64,000 bases of DNA from Shinella sp. SUS2 (GCF_001262505.1 NZ_KQ410735.1:64798-128797); one strand, 5' to 3'; positions 27,505 through 38,609 are shown, numbered from the stretch's first letter. Translations and numbers: made by a program. The notes: generated from the sequence alone by a model not told the origin.

Positions 27505-27573
27505 CCTACCACTCGGCCGGCACTCCACACAGCAGGATCCCCGACAGACCCGAGGATAGCGACCGAGGGTAGG
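27505..27573. repeat. Imperfect intergenic palindrome
   Basis: CCTACC-A-CTCGG (27505-27516) pairs with CCGAG-GGTAGG (27563-27573), enclosing a 46-base loop. It resembles mosaic palindromic repeats of Rhizobiaceae, but no second copy is in the window. Confidence 0.35.
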
Positions 27574-27606
27574 AAACTCCCGCTCAAACAAAACCACCTC
27601 AAACGA

Positions 27607-27636
27607 AAACGGCGGCCAGTGGCCGCCGTTTCGCTT
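27607..27636. terminator. Bidirectional terminator after acs
   Basis: AAACGGCGGCC (27607-27617) pairs with GGCCGCCGTTT (27621-27631) around a three-base loop, with A-rich and T-rich flanks. Confidence 0.8.
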
Positions 27637-27648
27637 TATGTTTCAGGC

Positions 27649-29604
27649 TCAACCCGCAGCCTTGTTCTGCCGGTTGGCGATCAGGTCGTCCACCACGGCC
27701 GGATCAGCGAGGGTGGACGTATCGCCGAGAGAGCCAAAATCGTCCTCGGCGATCTTGCGCAGGATGCGGCGCATGATCTTGCCGGAACGCGTTTTTGGCA
27801 GGCCGGGCGAGAACTGGATCTTGTCCGGCGTCGCGATCGGGCCGATCTCCTTGCGCACATGCTTGACGAGGTCCTGGCGCAGCGCATCGGTGCCTTCCTC
27901 GCCAGCCATCAGCGAGACATAGCAGTAGATGCCCTGGCCCTTGAGGCTGTGCGGATAGCCGACGACGGCGGCTTCCGAGACCAGATGGTGCGAGACGAGG
28001 GCCGATTCAATTTCGGCCGTGCCGAGGCGGTGGCCGGAAATGTTGAGCACGTCGTCGACACGACCGGTGATCCAGTAATAGCCATCCTCGTCACGGCGGC
28101 AGCCGTCACCGGTAAAATACTTGCCCTTGTAGGTCGAAAAATAGGTTTCGACGAAGCGCTTGTGATCGCCATAGACTGTGCGCATCTGGCCCGGCCAGCT
28201 GTCGGTGACGCAGAGGTTGCCGTCGGCCGCCCCTTCCAGCACGTTGCCTTCATTGTCGACAAGCTGCGGCTTGATGCCGAAGAACGGCCGTGTCGCCGAA
28301 CCGGGCTTGAGCTCCGTGGCGCCCGGCAGCGGGGTGATCAGAATGCCGCCGGTTTCCGTCTGCCACCAAGTGTCGACGATCGGCGAACGACCTTCGCCGA
28401 CGACGTTGTAATACCATTCCCAGGCTTCCGGATTGATCGGCTCACCGACCGAGCCGAGCAGGCGCAGCGACGAACGCGACGAGCGCTTCACGAAGGCATC
28501 GCCAGCGCCCATGAGGGCGCGGATCGCCGTCGGAGCGGTGTAGAAGATGTTGACCTTGTGCTTGTCGACCACCTCCCAGAAGCGGCCGGCATCCGGGAAG
28601 TTCGGCACGCCCTCAAACATAAGCGTGGTCGCACGGTTCGCCAGCGGACCGTAGACGATGTAGGAATGGCCGGTGACCCAACCCACGTCGGCCGTGCACC
28701 AGTAGATATCGCCGTCCTGGTAGTCGAAGACGTATTTGTGCGTCATCGAGGCATAGACGAGGTAGCCGGCCGTGGTGTGCAGAACGCCCTTCGGCTTGCC
28801 GGTGGAGCCCGACGTGTAGAGGATGAAGAGCGGGTCTTCCGCCTTCATCCTGGCCGGCGGACAATCGCGCGGCACGGTCAGCACTTCCTGGTGATGCCAG
28901 ATGTCACGGCCCGGCGCCCAGCCGATCTTGCCACCGGTGCGGCGGACAACGAGCACCTTGTTGACGATGACATGGTTCTTGGCGGCGATGTCGATCGCCG
29001 TGTCGGTGTTTTCCTTCAGCGGAATGGGTTTACCGCCGCGCACACCCTCGTCGCAGGTAACAACGAAGGTCGATTCGCAGTCGACAATGCGGCCGGCCAA
29101 GGCATCCGGCGAGAAGCCGCCGAAGACGACGGAGTGCACGGCGCCGATGCGCGCGCAGGCGAGCATGGCATAGGCCGCTTCCGGGATCATCGGCATGTAG
29201 ATGGTGACGCGATCGCCCTTCTTGACGCCGTGCTTCTTCATCACGTTCGCCATGCGGCAGACGTGTTCATGGAGCTCGTTATAGGTGATCTTCTTGTCGA
29301 TATAGGGGTTGTCGCCTTCCCAGATGATGGCGACCTGATCACCATGCGCCTTGAGATGGCGATCGATGCAATTGTAGGAGACGTTGGTGATGCCGTCTTC
29401 AAACCACTTGATCGGCACCTTGCCGGTGAACGACGTGTTCTTCACCTTGGTATAGGGCTTGAACCAGTCGATCCGCATGCCGTGCTTGTCCCAGAAACGC
29501 TCCGGGTTCTCGATGCTTTCGCGATACCAGTTCTGATAGGTTTCGTTGTCGATCAGCGTGCGGCTTTTCGCGGACTTCAGCACCGGATAGGTCTTTGCGG
29601 ACAT
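27649..29604 (-). CDS. acs: Acetyl-CoA synthetase (AMP-forming)
   Basis: The 651-residue enzyme activates acetate with ATP and CoA. N-terminal [18 protein letters not shown], the P-loop [24 protein letters not shown], and the acetylation loop [17 protein letters not shown] with K609 (the regulated Lys in other Acs enzymes) are all intact. The ATG at 29604 is preceded by GAGGAGGAATCC. It is transcribed away from trcR and terminated by a strong hairpin. A second acyl-CoA synthetase (prpE-like) lies 1 kb away. Activity is likely subject to lysine acetylation, from the conserved site. Confidence 0.96.
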   Translation of the reverse strand: MSAKTYPVLKSAKSRTLIDNETYQNWYRESIENPERFWDKHGMRIDWFKPYTKVKNTSFTGKVPIKWFEDGITNVSYNCIDRHLKAHGDQVAIIWEGDNPYIDKKITYNELHEHVCRMANVMKKHGVKKGDRVTIYMPMIPEAAYAMLACARIGAVHSVVFGGFSPDALAGRIVDCESTFVVTCDEGVRGGKPIPLKENTDTAIDIAAKNHVIVNKVLVVRRTGGKIGWAPGRDIWHHQEVLTVPRDCPPARMKAEDPLFILYTSGSTGKPKGVLHTTAGYLVYASMTHKYVFDYQDGDIYWCTADVGWVTGHSYIVYGPLANRATTLMFEGVPNFPDAGRFWEVVDKHKVNIFYTAPTAIRALMGAGDAFVKRSSRSSLRLLGSVGEPINPEAWEWYYNVVGEGRSPIVDTWWQTETGGILITPLPGATELKPGSATRPFFGIKPQLVDNEGNVLEGAADGNLCVTDSWPGQMRTVYGDHKRFVETYFSTYKGKYFTGDGCRRDEDGYYWITGRVDDVLNISGHRLGTAEIESALVSHHLVSEAAVVGYPHSLKGQGIYCYVSLMAGEEGTDALRQDLVKHVRKEIGPIATPDKIQFSPGLPKTRSGKIMRRILRKIAEDDFGSLGDTSTLADPAVVDDLIANRQNKAAG

Positions 29605-29836
29605 GGATTCCTCCTCACTGCGCATGGGCGGGCAAGCCGTGTCTCCTCCGGTCCCCCGCATCTCCGTCGCCATACATATCAGGTCAAATCCTTCGGGCAA
29701 TTAGACAAAAGGTCATTTGCGCTTGAAGAATTGCATTTCTGCGACAGTGATTGTATAGAGGGCCGAATTCCCGGAACATAGTGGTTACACCCCACGGCCC
29801 GCGACACCGGCGCGGACGGACAGAAGGACTATATCC

Positions 29837-30538
29837 ATGGCTCAGCAGCTCCTCATGCCAAAGGCGACCGCGGTCTGGCTGGTCGACAACACGGCGCTGT
29901 CGTTCGACCAGATCGCCACATTCTGCAAACTGCACCCGCTCGAAGTGAAGGCCATCGCCGACGGCGAATCGGCGCAGGGCATCAAGGGCCTCGACCCCAT
30001 ATCGACCGGCCAGCTGTCGCGCGAGGAAATTGCCCGTGCCGAAGCCAATCCGAATCACAAGCTGAAGCTGTCCGAACCGAAGGTCCGCGTGCCGGAATCC
30101 AAGCGCAAGGGCCCGCGCTACACGCCGGTCTCCAAGCGCCAGGACCGCCCCAACGCCATTCTCTGGCTCGTGCGCAACCATCCGGAACTCAAGGATGCGC
30201 AGATCTCGCGTCTCGTCGGCACGACCAAATCGACGATCGAGCAGATCCGCGAACGCACCCACTGGAATTCGACCAACCTGACGCCGATGGATCCGGTAAC
30301 GCTGGGTCTGTGCTCGCAGATCGACCTCGACCTCGAGGTCGAACGCGCCTCGAAGGGTCGTCCGCTGCCGACCGCCGCCGAGCTCGGCGCAACGCTCGAA
30401 TCCGCGCAGGAAACGGAAAAGCTGCCCTACAGCACCGACCGCGAGGAAGAGAAGGAAATCGACGCCGATGCCGTCTTCGCCAAGCTGAAGTCGCTGAAGT
30501 CGGCCACGCCGGACGAGGATGAAGACGACCGCTTCTAA
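29837..30538 (+). CDS. trcR: DUF1013 protein, TrcR-type cell-cycle transcriptional regulator
   Basis: A 233-residue DUF1013 protein found across alphaproteobacteria and named TrcR. Residues 10-45 (TAVWLVDNTALSFDQIATFCKLHPLEVKAIADGE) and 105-140 (NAILWLVRNHPELKDAQISRLVGTTKSTIEQIRERTHW) each look helix-turn-helix-like. The C-terminal ~60 residues are acidic and end DEDEDDRF. It probably works as a nucleoid or transcription-associated regulator; details are not readable from sequence. It is divergent from acs across about 230 bp and closed by a terminator shared with prpE. Confidence 0.85.
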   Translation: MAQQLLMPKATAVWLVDNTALSFDQIATFCKLHPLEVKAIADGESAQGIKGLDPISTGQLSREEIARAEANPNHKLKLSEPKVRVPESKRKGPRYTPVSKRQDRPNAILWLVRNHPELKDAQISRLVGTTKSTIEQIRERTHWNSTNLTPMDPVTLGLCSQIDLDLEVERASKGRPLPTAAELGATLESAQETEKLPYSTDREEEKEIDADAVFAKLKSLKSATPDEDEDDRF

Positions 30539-30559
30539 GCGCCGTTCATCACCAGACAG

Positions 30560-30594
30560 CAAAAACCCGGCCACCGAAATGGCCGGGTTTTTTG
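30560..30594. terminator. Bidirectional terminator between trcR and prpE
   Basis: AAAAACCCGGCCA (30561-30573) pairs with TGGCCGGGTTTTT (30580-30592) and is followed by more T. Confidence 0.88.
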
Positions 30595-30598
30595 TTGC

Positions 30599-32503
30599 TC
30601 AAACGATCCGCCGACCCGACAGGACCTCGGCAATCTCGTCCAGGATAGAGGGATCGTCGATGGTCGCCGGCATCTTCCAGTCCACCCGGTCCGCGATCTT
30701 CTGCATGGTACCGCGCAGGATCTTTCCGGAGCGCGTTTTCGGCAAGCGCTTTACGCAGATCGCCGTCTTGAAGGCGGCGACCGGGCCGATGCGCTCGCGC
30801 ACAAGGCCGACAACCTCTTGCTCCACGACCGATGATTCACGTGAAACACCGCTCTTCAAAACGAGGAAGCCGGCCGGCAACTGGCCCTTCAACGCATCGG
30901 CGACGCCGATCACGGCACATTCGGCGACATCCGGATGGCTCGCGCAGACCTCTTCCATCGCGCCCGTCGAAAGACGGTGACCGGCAACGTTGATGATGTC
31001 GTCGGTGCGCGACATGATGAAGACGTACCCGTCTTCGTCGATGTAACCGGCATCGGCCGTCTTGTAGTAGCCGGGGAACTCCGAAAGGCAGGCTGAGCGG
31101 AAACGCTCGTCGGCATTCCAGAAGGTCGTCAGGCAGCCAGGGGGGAGGGGCAGCTTGATGGCGATGTTGCCGAGTGTGCCAGGCGAAACCTCGTGGCCGG
31201 CATCGTCGAGCACATGCAGCTCATAACCTGGCATGGGCACAGTCGGGGAGCCGTGTTTCACCGGCAGCGGCCCAAGGCCGAGCGGGTTGCCAACGATCGG
31301 CCAGCCGGTTTCCGTCTGCCACCAGTGATCGATGACCGGCACGCCGAGCACCGCTTCGGCCCAGCGGATTGTATCCGGATCGGCCCGCTCACCGGCCAGG
31401 AACAGGGCCCGCAGGCTGGAAATGTCGTGCCGCTTGACGAGTACACCTTCCGGATCCTCCTTGCGGATGGCGCGGAAGGCGGTCGGGGCGGTGAAGAGCA
31501 CCGAGACCTTGTAGTCCTCCACCACCCGCCAGAAGGCGCCCGCATCCGGCGTGCCGACCGGCTTGCCCTCGTAGAGCACCGTGGTGCTGCCATTGAGAAG
31601 CGGTGCATAGACGATGTAGGAATGGCCGACGACCCAGCCGATATCCGACGCCGCCCAATAGACCTCGCCGCGCTCCACGCCGTAGAACGCCCGCATCGTC
31701 CAGGCCAGTGCCACCATGTGGCCGCCATTGTCGCGGATGACGCCCTTGGGCTGGCCGGTCGTACCTGACGTGTAGAGAATGTAGAGCGGATCCGTTGCCG
31801 CCAATGGCACGCAGGGGATTTCACGCCCATCCTCCCGCGCCGCCGAAAGCGCAGGGCCGAGATCCACATCACGCCCAGGCTTCAGCTCCGCCACCAGTTC
31901 CGGCCGTTGCAGCACGAGGCAACGCTCCGGCTTGTGCCCGGCCAGCTCGATCGCCGTGTCGAGCAACGGCTTGTAGGCGACCACGCGATTGGGCTCGATG
32001 CCGCAGCTGGCCGTGACGACGAGTTTCGCGGTGGAATCGTCGATGCGCGCTGCGAGTTCGTTCGCGGCAAACCCACCGAAGACCACCGAATGGATCGCCC
32101 CGATGCGCGCACAGGCCAGCATGGCGAAGATCGCCTCCGGGATCATCGGCATATAGAGAATGACGCGGTCGCCCTTCTCTACGCCCTGATCGACGAGCAC
32201 TGCCGCCATGGCATTCACATGGGAAAGGAGGTCGCCGTAGCTGTAGCGCGCCTTGCGACCCGTCACCGGGCTGTCATAGATCAGCGCCGTATCCCCGCCA
32301 TGCCCGGCCGCCACATGCCGGTCCACGCAATTGTGACAGGTGTTGCCGACCGCATCGGGAAACCAGCGCCCGTAAACGCCCTGCGCCGCGTCGAAAATAT
32401 CCGTCGGTTCGCTGAACCAGTCGATCGCCCGGGCCGCCTCGGCCCAATGACCCCTGTGGTCATTCTTCCACGACCGATAGATCTCGGCATAGGTCTTCTG
32501 CAT
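30599..32503 (-). CDS. prpE: Propionyl-CoA synthetase (AMP-forming acyl-CoA synthetase)
   Basis: The 634-residue paralogue of Acs carries GNTCHNCVDRHV near the N-terminus, YTSGTTGQPKGVIRDNGGH, WWQTETGWPI and the KTRSGKILRG acetylation loop (K594). The substrate-pocket context and RDNGGH are typical of PrpE rather than Acs, so propionate is the likely substrate, although other short acyls are possible. The ATG at 32503 has GGAGG five bases upstream. A parS-like 16-mer lies inside the gene and encodes VSRESS. No methylcitrate or propionyl-CoA carboxylase genes are nearby. Confidence 0.88.
   Translation of the reverse strand: MQKTYAEIYRSWKNDHRGHWAEAARAIDWFSEPTDIFDAAQGVYGRWFPDAVGNTCHNCVDRHVAAGHGGDTALIYDSPVTGRKARYSYGDLLSHVNAMAAVLVDQGVEKGDRVILYMPMIPEAIFAMLACARIGAIHSVVFGGFAANELAARIDDSTAKLVVTASCGIEPNRVVAYKPLLDTAIELAGHKPERCLVLQRPELVAELKPGRDVDLGPALSAAREDGREIPCVPLAATDPLYILYTSGTTGQPKGVIRDNGGHMVALAWTMRAFYGVERGEVYWAASDIGWVVGHSYIVYAPLLNGSTTVLYEGKPVGTPDAGAFWRVVEDYKVSVLFTAPTAFRAIRKEDPEGVLVKRHDISSLRALFLAGERADPDTIRWAEAVLGVPVIDHWWQTETGWPIVGNPLGLGPLPVKHGSPTVPMPGYELHVLDDAGHEVSPGTLGNIAIKLPLPPGCLTTFWNADERFRSACLSEFPGYYKTADAGYIDEDGYVFIMSRTDDIINVAGHRLSTGAMEEVCASHPDVAECAVIGVADALKGQLPAGFLVLKSGVSRESSVVEQEVVGLVRERIGPVAAFKTAICVKRLPKTRSGKILRGTMQKIADRVDWKMPATIDDPSILDEIAEVLSGRRIV
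30833..30848. other. parS-like site 2 (inside prpE)
   Basis: TGATTCACGTGAAACA matches 15 of 16 bases of the parS consensus. It is within coding sequence. Confidence 0.78.
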
Positions 32504-32637
32504 CGCATCCTCCATGTCCGGCCATGAAACCGGCCGGTCCTCCATGGGGAGGAGAATAGGAGAGGACGATGCTTCGGAAAAGCCAGACGAAAGCCTCAAG
32601 CGGCAAATTGCCCCTTGAAGACCGTCAAGCGGGGACG

Positions 32638-33297
32638 TCAGCGCGTTCCAAAAATCGCGGAACCGACACGCACACTTGTCGCGCCAAAGCCGATGGCCAC
32701 GTCATAGTCGCCCGACATACCCATCGACAGGCGGTCGAGGTTGCAGCGTTCGGCGAGCTTTGCGAGCAGCGCGAAATGCGGGCCCGGATTTTCCTCCGCC
32801 GGCGGAATACACATCAGCCCCTCGATGGTGAGGCCGAGCTCGTCACGGCAGAGCGTAACGAAAGCGACCGTGTCATCAGGCGCGATGCCGGCCTTCTGCG
32901 GTTCAAGCCCGGTATTGACCTGGACATAGAGCCGCAGCGCACGCCCCTGCCGCGCCATCTCGGTAGCGATCGCGCGGGCGATCTTTTCCCGATCAACAGT
33001 CTCGATGACATCGAAAAGGGCGACGGCCTCGGCCGCCTTGTTGGATTGCAACGGGCCGATCAGATGAAGCTCCATGCCGGCCGTTTCGGCTCGCAGCATG
33101 GGCCATTTGCCCTGGGCCTCCTGCACGCGGTTCTCACCGAACACGCGCTGCCCGGCGGCAATTGCCGGGCGAATCGCTTCGGCATCGAAGGTTTTCGAGA
33201 CCGCCACCAGCGTCACCGCCTCGGGTCTGCGGCCGGCTTCAACGGCCGCCTTGCTGATCCGGTTGCGAACGTCCTCGAGACGGTCCTGAAGGTCCAT
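32638..33297 (-). CDS. YggS-family pyridoxal phosphate homeostasis protein
   Basis: The 219-residue PLP-binding protein (COG0325/PLPBP) has the alanine-racemase-like barrel: [19 protein letters not shown] with the PLP Lys at K35, [27 protein letters not shown], and [28 protein letters not shown]. It buffers PLP and affects amino-acid and 2-oxoacid balance; no enzymatic activity is established. The ATG at 33297 matches family starts, and the much longer open frame extending over leuS on this strand is spurious. It is divergent from leuS with a 198-bp spacer in which nothing clear was seen. Confidence 0.93.
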   Translation of the reverse strand: MDLQDRLEDVRNRISKAAVEAGRRPEAVTLVAVSKTFDAEAIRPAIAAGQRVFGENRVQEAQGKWPMLRAETAGMELHLIGPLQSNKAAEAVALFDVIETVDREKIARAIATEMARQGRALRLYVQVNTGLEPQKAGIAPDDTVAFVTLCRDELGLTIEGLMCIPPAEENPGPHFALLAKLAERCNLDRLSMGMSGDYDVAIGFGATSVRVGSAIFGTR

Positions 33298-33495
33298 GGT
33301 CACTCTCCATCGGCATCTGGTTCCGGACCTAGCGAAATCGGCGCCGTTTGCCAAGCGCGCGCATGTCGCATCCCTTCTGCCAGGAGGCCGGAAAACTTGA
33401 CGCTTCGGCGGTTTCATGATGAAGGTCTCGGCACCATATTCGCATGGGCGCACCGCCCTCCAAGACTCCCAAAAGACTTCCGGAACATCAAAGAC

Positions 33496-36126
33496 ATGGC
33501 CACCGAACGTTACAATCCGCGCGATGCCGAACCCCGCTGGCAGGCAAAATGGAATGACGACAGCGTCTTCCTGACCAAGAACGACGATCCGCGCGAAAAG
33601 TACTACGTCCTGGAAATGTTCCCCTATCCGTCTGGCCGCATCCACATGGGCCATGTGCGCAACTATGCGATGGGCGACGTCGTCGCGCGCTACAAGCGCG
33701 CCCGCGGTTTCAACGTGCTGCACCCGATGGGCTGGGACGCCTTCGGCATGCCCGCCGAAAACGCCGCCATGCAGAACAAGGTGCACCCGAAGGGCTGGAC
33801 CTACGACAACATTGCGACCATGCGCAACCAGCTGAAGTCCATGGGCCTGTCGCTGGACTGGTCGCGCGAGTTCGCCACCTGCGACGTGGAATACTATCAG
33901 CGCCAGCAGCACCTCTTCCTCGATTTCCTGGAGAAGGGCCTCGTCTACCGCAAGCAGTCCAAGGTGAACTGGGACCCGGTCGACCATACGGTTCTGGCCA
34001 ACGAACAGGTCATCGACGGTCGCGGCTGGCGCTCCGGCGCACTCGTCGAGCAGCGCGAGCTGACGCAGTGGTTCTTCCGCATCACCGATTTCAGCCAGGA
34101 CCTGCTCGATTCGCTGGAAACGCTTGACCAGTGGCCGGAGAAAGTCCGGCTGATGCAGAAGAACTGGATCGGCCGCTCGGAAGGCATGCTGGTGCGCTGG
34201 GAGATCGCCGCCGGCGCGGATCTCGCCGGCGAGAAGGACATCACCGTCTACACCACCCGTCCCGACACGCTGTTCGGCGCCTCCTTCATCGCCATTTCCG
34301 CGGACCATCCGCTCGCCAAGGCCGTTTCGGCGAAGAACGCCGAGATCATGGCGTTCTGTGAGGAGTGCCGCCGTGCCGGCACCTCGCTCGCCGCACTTGA
34401 GACGGCGGAGAAGAGGGGCATGGACACCGGCGTCCGCGTCCGCCATCCCTTCGATCCCAGCTGGGAGCTGCCGGTCTATGTCGCCAACTTCGTCCTGATG
34501 GACTACGGCACGGGCGCCATCTTCGGCTGCCCTTCCGGGGATCAGCGCGACCTCGACTTCGCCCGCAAATACGACCTGCCGGTCGTGCCGGTCGTGATGC
34601 CTGAAAACGGCGACGCCACCACCTTCGCCATCGCCGACGAAGCCTATGTCGGCGACGGCGTGATGATCAATTCCCGCTTCCTCGACGGCCTCAGCACCGA
34701 CGCCGCCTTCGAGGAGGTGGCAAAGCGCCTGTCGGCCGCAACGCTCGGCAACGCCCCGCAGGGCGAGCGCAAGGTGAACTTCCGCCTACGCGACTGGGGC
34801 ATTTCGCGCCAGCGCTACTGGGGCTGCCCCATTCCGGTCATCCACTGCGAGGATTGCGGCGTCGTGCCGGTTCCGAAGGCAGACCTGCCGGTCAAGCTGC
34901 CCGACGACGTCACCTTCGACAAGCCGGGCAACCCGCTCGACCGCCATCCGACCTGGCGCCACGTCGCCTGCCCGCAATGCGGCAAGGACGCCCGCCGCGA
35001 GACGGACACGATGGACACCTTCGTCGATTCGTCCTGGTACTTCGCCCGTTTCACCGCCCCGTGGGAGAACGACCCGACGGATCCGGCCGCAGCCAATGCC
35101 TGGTTGCCGGTCGACCAGTATATCGGCGGTATCGAACACGCGATCCTGCATCTGCTCTATTCGCGCTTCTTCACCCGCGCCATGCAGGTTGCCGGCCATC
35201 TCGACGTGAAGGAGCCGTTCAAGGGCCTTTTCACCCAGGGCATGGTGGTGCATGAAACCTATAGCCGCACCGTCGCCGGCAAGCGCGAATGGGTGACACC
35301 CGCCGAAATCCGCATCGAGGAGATCGACGGCAAGCGCCACGCGACGCTTCTCGAATCCGGCGAAGAAATCGCTATCGGCTCCATCGAGAAGATGTCGAAG
35401 TCGAAGAAGAACGTCGTCGATCCCGACGACATCATCGCCTCCTATGGTGCCGACACGGCCCGCTTCTTCGTGCTCTCCGACTCTCCGCCGGATCGCGACG
35501 TCATCTGGTCGGAAGCCGGCGTCGAAGGTGCCCACCGCTTCGTCCAGCGCGTCTGGCGCCTTGTTTCCGAAGCCGCACCGGCCCTGAAAGCAGCGGAAAG
35601 CCGCCCCGGCGCGGACGGTGAAGCGCTCGCCGTCTCCCAGGCGGCGCACAAGACGCTGAAGGCCGTTCAGGCCGACTACGACAAGCTTGCCTTCAACAAG
35701 GCCGTTGCGCGCATCTACGAGTTCGTCAATGCGCTTGCCGCTCCGCTCACCACCGCTGCTGCCGGCAAAGCCTCGAGCGACCTTATCGCCGCCCTGCGTG
35801 AAGCGGTTGGCATCCTGATCCGCATCGTTGCGCCCATGACGCCGCATCTGGCGGAAGAATGCTGGCGCACGGTCGGCGGCGAAGGCCTCGTCGCGACAAC
35901 CCCTTGGCCGTCCTACGAAGACCGCCTCGTCGCCGACGACGAGATCACGCTGCCGGTGCAGATCAACGGCAAGAAGCGCGCCGATTTGACAATCGCCCGC
36001 GATGCGGACCAGACTACCGTCCAGGCGGCCGTCCTGGCGCTCGAAGCGGTTCAGGCCGCCCTTGCCGGCCAGCAACCCAAGAAGATCATCGTCGTACCAC
36101 AGAGGATCGTGAATGTTGTTGTCTGA
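33496..36126 (+). CDS. leuS: Leucyl-tRNA synthetase
   Basis: The 876-residue class I synthetase charges tRNA-Leu. HIGH-type motif HMGH lies at residues 50-53 ([11 protein letters not shown]), the CP1 editing domain includes [12 protein letters not shown], a zinc-like CEDCG/CPQCG pair is present, and KMSKS lies at 632-636. The C-terminal anticodon-binding region ends [18 protein letters not shown], the usual LeuS tail. The start at 33496 matches the family. The last 14 bp overlap lptE, which with holA forms the leuS-lptE-holA unit also known in gammaproteobacteria. Confidence 0.97.
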   Translation: MATERYNPRDAEPRWQAKWNDDSVFLTKNDDPREKYYVLEMFPYPSGRIHMGHVRNYAMGDVVARYKRARGFNVLHPMGWDAFGMPAENAAMQNKVHPKGWTYDNIATMRNQLKSMGLSLDWSREFATCDVEYYQRQQHLFLDFLEKGLVYRKQSKVNWDPVDHTVLANEQVIDGRGWRSGALVEQRELTQWFFRITDFSQDLLDSLETLDQWPEKVRLMQKNWIGRSEGMLVRWEIAAGADLAGEKDITVYTTRPDTLFGASFIAISADHPLAKAVSAKNAEIMAFCEECRRAGTSLAALETAEKRGMDTGVRVRHPFDPSWELPVYVANFVLMDYGTGAIFGCPSGDQRDLDFARKYDLPVVPVVMPENGDATTFAIADEAYVGDGVMINSRFLDGLSTDAAFEEVAKRLSAATLGNAPQGERKVNFRLRDWGISRQRYWGCPIPVIHCEDCGVVPVPKADLPVKLPDDVTFDKPGNPLDRHPTWRHVACPQCGKDARRETDTMDTFVDSSWYFARFTAPWENDPTDPAAANAWLPVDQYIGGIEHAILHLLYSRFFTRAMQVAGHLDVKEPFKGLFTQGMVVHETYSRTVAGKREWVTPAEIRIEEIDGKRHATLLESGEEIAIGSIEKMSKSKKNVVDPDDIIASYGADTARFFVLSDSPPDRDVIWSEAGVEGAHRFVQRVWRLVSEAAPALKAAESRPGADGEALAVSQAAHKTLKAVQADYDKLAFNKAVARIYEFVNALAAPLTTAAAGKASSDLIAALREAVGILIRIVAPMTPHLAEECWRTVGGEGLVATTPWPSYEDRLVADDEITLPVQINGKKRADLTIARDADQTTVQAAVLALEAVQAALAGQQPKKIIVVPQRIVNVVV

Positions 36127-36637
36127 CGGAACCGGCCTCTCGCGGTTCGCCAAGGCGTTTGCCGGCATCGCCATCCTTGGCGTCGTCGCCGGCTGCCAGG
36201 TGCGGCCGCTTTACTCCACGCCTGCCGGTACGGAGGGCAAGCTTGCCGCCGTGGCCATCTCGAAAGCCGATGACCGCGTGGAACAACAGGTCCGCAACGA
36301 CCTGATCTTCCTTTTCTCCGGTGGCGCCGGCGAGACGCAGAGCGCGCTTTACCACCTCGAACTCAACGTGACGGTCCGCAAGATCGGCGTGCTGCTCGAC
36401 GTGCGTGACGACATTCCCCGCGCCGGCCGCATCGTCGTTTCTGCGGACTACAATCTCGTGCAGACCGACTCCGGCGAAACACTGGCCTCGGGCAAGCGCT
36501 CCGCAGTCGCTCTCGTCGATTATCCCGTGCAGGAATTCGCCAAGCTGCGGGCGGTCAGGGATGCGGAGAACCGCGGTTCCCGGGAGCTGGCAGAGCTGAT
36601 CCGCGCGGATGTCGCGTCGGCTCTCGGCCGTCGCTGA
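36113..36637 (+). CDS. lptE: LPS-assembly lipoprotein LptE
   Basis: A 174-residue lipoprotein. A hydrophobic leader ends in lipobox VVAGC with C28 as the acylation site, followed by QVRPLYSTP, the usual start of mature alphaproteobacterial LptE. The remainder (LEVNVTV-like [49 protein letters not shown]) matches the plug protein that sits inside LptD in the outer membrane and helps insert LPS. It overlaps leuS by 14 bp and precedes holA by 7 bp, so it is translated from the same operon. Similarity is modest, as is normal for LptE. Confidence 0.87.
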   Translation: MLLSDGTGLSRFAKAFAGIAILGVVAGCQVRPLYSTPAGTEGKLAAVAISKADDRVEQQVRNDLIFLFSGGAGETQSALYHLELNVTVRKIGVLLDVRDDIPRAGRIVVSADYNLVQTDSGETLASGKRSAVALVDYPVQEFAKLRAVRDAENRGSRELAELIRADVASALGRR

Positions 36638-36644
36638 GCCGGCT

Positions 36645-37679
36645 ATGGCCGAAGTCAAGTCGCACGAGTTCGACGGTTTCCTGAAGCGCAAACCGCTGCC
36701 CGTGCGGCTGTTCCTTGTCTATGGACCCGACCGGGGCCTGGTTTCGGAGCGCGCCGCGGCGCTCGCCGCCGTCAGCGGCGTCGACCTCACCGATGCCTTC
36801 TCCGTCGTGAAACTCGATGCCGGCGAGATCGGCGGTCAGCCCGGGCGGCTGATCGACGAGATGAACGCGATCGGCCTTTTCGGTGGCGATCGTCTGGTCT
36901 GGATCCGCAATGCCGGCAGCGAAAAGGGCCTTTCCGACGCGTTGGACATCCTTGCCCAACAGCCCGCAGGTCCCTCAACGCTGATCATCGAAGCCGGCGA
37001 CCTGAAGAAGGGCGCCGGACTGCGCAAGGTGGCCGAATCGAGTTCCGCCGCCGTCGCCATTGCCTGCTATGCAGACGACGGGCGCGCCCTCCAGGCCCTC
37101 ATCGACCAGGAACTGGCCTCGGAAGGCCTGCGCATTTCACCTGCCGCCCGCACGCGTCTGGTGGAAACCATCGGCGGAGACCGGCTCGCTTCGCGCAACG
37201 AGGTGCGCAAGCTGGCGCTCTATTGTCGGGGCAGGGAACTGATCGAGGAGCAGGACGTCGAGGAGATTGTCGGCGACGCCAGCGCGATCTCGACGGATGA
37301 CGCCATCGACGCCATTCTGAAGGGTGACAAGGACGGTTTCCTGCACGCCATACAGAAGATCGTTTCCTCCAAGACGCCGGTCTTCCTTGTGCTGCAAGGG
37401 TGCCTTCGACAGTTCCAGCTCCTTGAGTTGATGCGCGCCGAAATGGATGAAAAGCGAGCGCCCGCCGCCCAGGCCATGGCAACCCTTGGCCGGCATCTGC
37501 ATTTCCGGCGCAAGCCGATTGTCGAGAACGCGCTGAAAAGCTGGACAGGTCCGGCACTCCGTCGTGAAACACAGCGTCTTCAGGCCGCCATCCTGCAAAG
37601 TCGGCAGCGCCCGGCACTGGAAGACACGATCGCCATGCAAACCATGCTGGCGACCGTTCTGCAATCCGCCCGCCGCTGA
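36645..37679 (+). CDS. holA: DNA polymerase III delta subunit
   Basis: HolA (344 aa) is the clamp-loader subunit that opens the beta ring. FLVYGPDRGLVSERAAAL near the N-terminus, a LVWIRNAG strand, LIIEAGDLKKGAGLRK, and ALYCRGRELIEEQDVEEIVGDASAI follow the family through domains I-II. The C-terminal collar domain includes FLVLQGCLRQFQLL. The ATG at 36645 fits MAEVKSHEFD starts. Last gene of leuS-lptE-holA; it converges on parB with only 15 bp between stops and no clear terminator. Confidence 0.92.
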   Translation: MAEVKSHEFDGFLKRKPLPVRLFLVYGPDRGLVSERAAALAAVSGVDLTDAFSVVKLDAGEIGGQPGRLIDEMNAIGLFGGDRLVWIRNAGSEKGLSDALDILAQQPAGPSTLIIEAGDLKKGAGLRKVAESSSAAVAIACYADDGRALQALIDQELASEGLRISPAARTRLVETIGGDRLASRNEVRKLALYCRGRELIEEQDVEEIVGDASAISTDDAIDAILKGDKDGFLHAIQKIVSSKTPVFLVLQGCLRQFQLLELMRAEMDEKRAPAAQAMATLGRHLHFRRKPIVENALKSWTGPALRRETQRLQAAILQSRQRPALEDTIAMQTMLATVLQSARR

Positions 37680-37694
37680 ATCCGGCTAAGGATT

Positions 37695-38585
37695 CTACCG
37701 TCGCTCGAGAAGCCGGCAGATTTCCTCAAGCTGTTCGAGGGTCTTGTAAGCGATCCGCAGCTGCCCGCCGCTTCCCTTGTGATTGACGGTCACATCAAGC
37801 CCGAGAACATCCGAAAGCGTGCGCTCGAGCGCCAGCGTATCGGCATCCTTCTCGTCCTTGCGCTGCGCCTGCCCGTGGTTCGGATCGCTTTGCGCCTTGA
37901 TATCGTTCTGCGCAAGACGCTCCGTATCACGCACCGACATGCCCTTCGCAACGACGCTTTTCGCCAGGGCGATCGGATCGGACGTCGGGATAAGCGCCCG
38001 CGCATGACCGGCGGAAAGCGAGCCGGACGCCAGCATATCGCGCACCGGTTCGGGAAGCTTCAGCAGACGGAGACTGTTTGCCACATGGCTGCGGCTCTTG
38101 CCGATGATCTCGCCAAGATCGTTCTGCGTATAGCCGTGATCAGCAATCAGCAGCTCGTACCCCATCGCCTCTTCCAGCGGATTGAGGTCGGAGCGCTGCA
38201 CGTTTTCCACGATAGCGATTTCGAGGGCCGTGCGGTCGTCCACATCCCGGATGATGACCGGAATATCGGTAAGCCCTGCCAGCTGAGCAGCGCGCCAGCG
38301 GCGCTCGCCGGCGATGATTTCATAACGATTGTCCGCGGTCGTTCGTACCACGACCGGCTGAACAATGCCATGCTGGCGAATGGAGGACGCGAGATCCTGA
38401 AGTTCCGACTCATCGAAATAGCGCCGCGGATTGCGCGGATTGCGGCCGACGAACTCAATCGGAACCAGGCGATCGGGATTGACCGCTGGCCGCTCGCCGA
38501 CATCGGTTGCGGGCAGCTGATCCATTTCCCCGATCAGGGCGGCGAGACCACGGCCAAGGCGCCGCTTCGAATTGTCTTCATTCAT
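37695..38585 (-). CDS. parB: Chromosome-partitioning protein ParB
   Basis: The 296-residue CTP-dependent DNA clamp loads at parS. RRLGRGLAALIG at the N-terminus is the ParA-stimulating segment. The CTP-binding Box motif GERRWRA lies at residues 93-99, ENVQRSDLNPLEEA follows, and the helix-turn-helix is around TQNDLGEIIGKSRSHVANSLRLL. The C-terminal dimerisation domain ends LEEICRLLERR. It is downstream of parA by 24 bp. Six parS-like sites occur within 11 kb, consistent with chromosomal rather than plasmid ParB. Confidence 0.96.
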   Translation of the reverse strand: MNEDNSKRRLGRGLAALIGEMDQLPATDVGERPAVNPDRLVPIEFVGRNPRNPRRYFDESELQDLASSIRQHGIVQPVVVRTTADNRYEIIAGERRWRAAQLAGLTDIPVIIRDVDDRTALEIAIVENVQRSDLNPLEEAMGYELLIADHGYTQNDLGEIIGKSRSHVANSLRLLKLPEPVRDMLASGSLSAGHARALIPTSDPIALAKSVVAKGMSVRDTERLAQNDIKAQSDPNHGQAQRKDEKDADTLALERTLSDVLGLDVTVNHKGSGGQLRIAYKTLEQLEEICRLLERR

Positions 38586-38609
38586 CGGATCTACTCACGG
38601 ATACTGAAA

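Noticed and set aside
27472..29781. 769-codon open frame antisense to acs
   Set aside because: Shadow of the acs reading frame; no recognisable domain and no ribosome site.
33298..33495. Leader peptide ORF before leuS
   Set aside because: A short frame starting ATGATGAAG exists, but it has only one leucine codon and runs into leuS.
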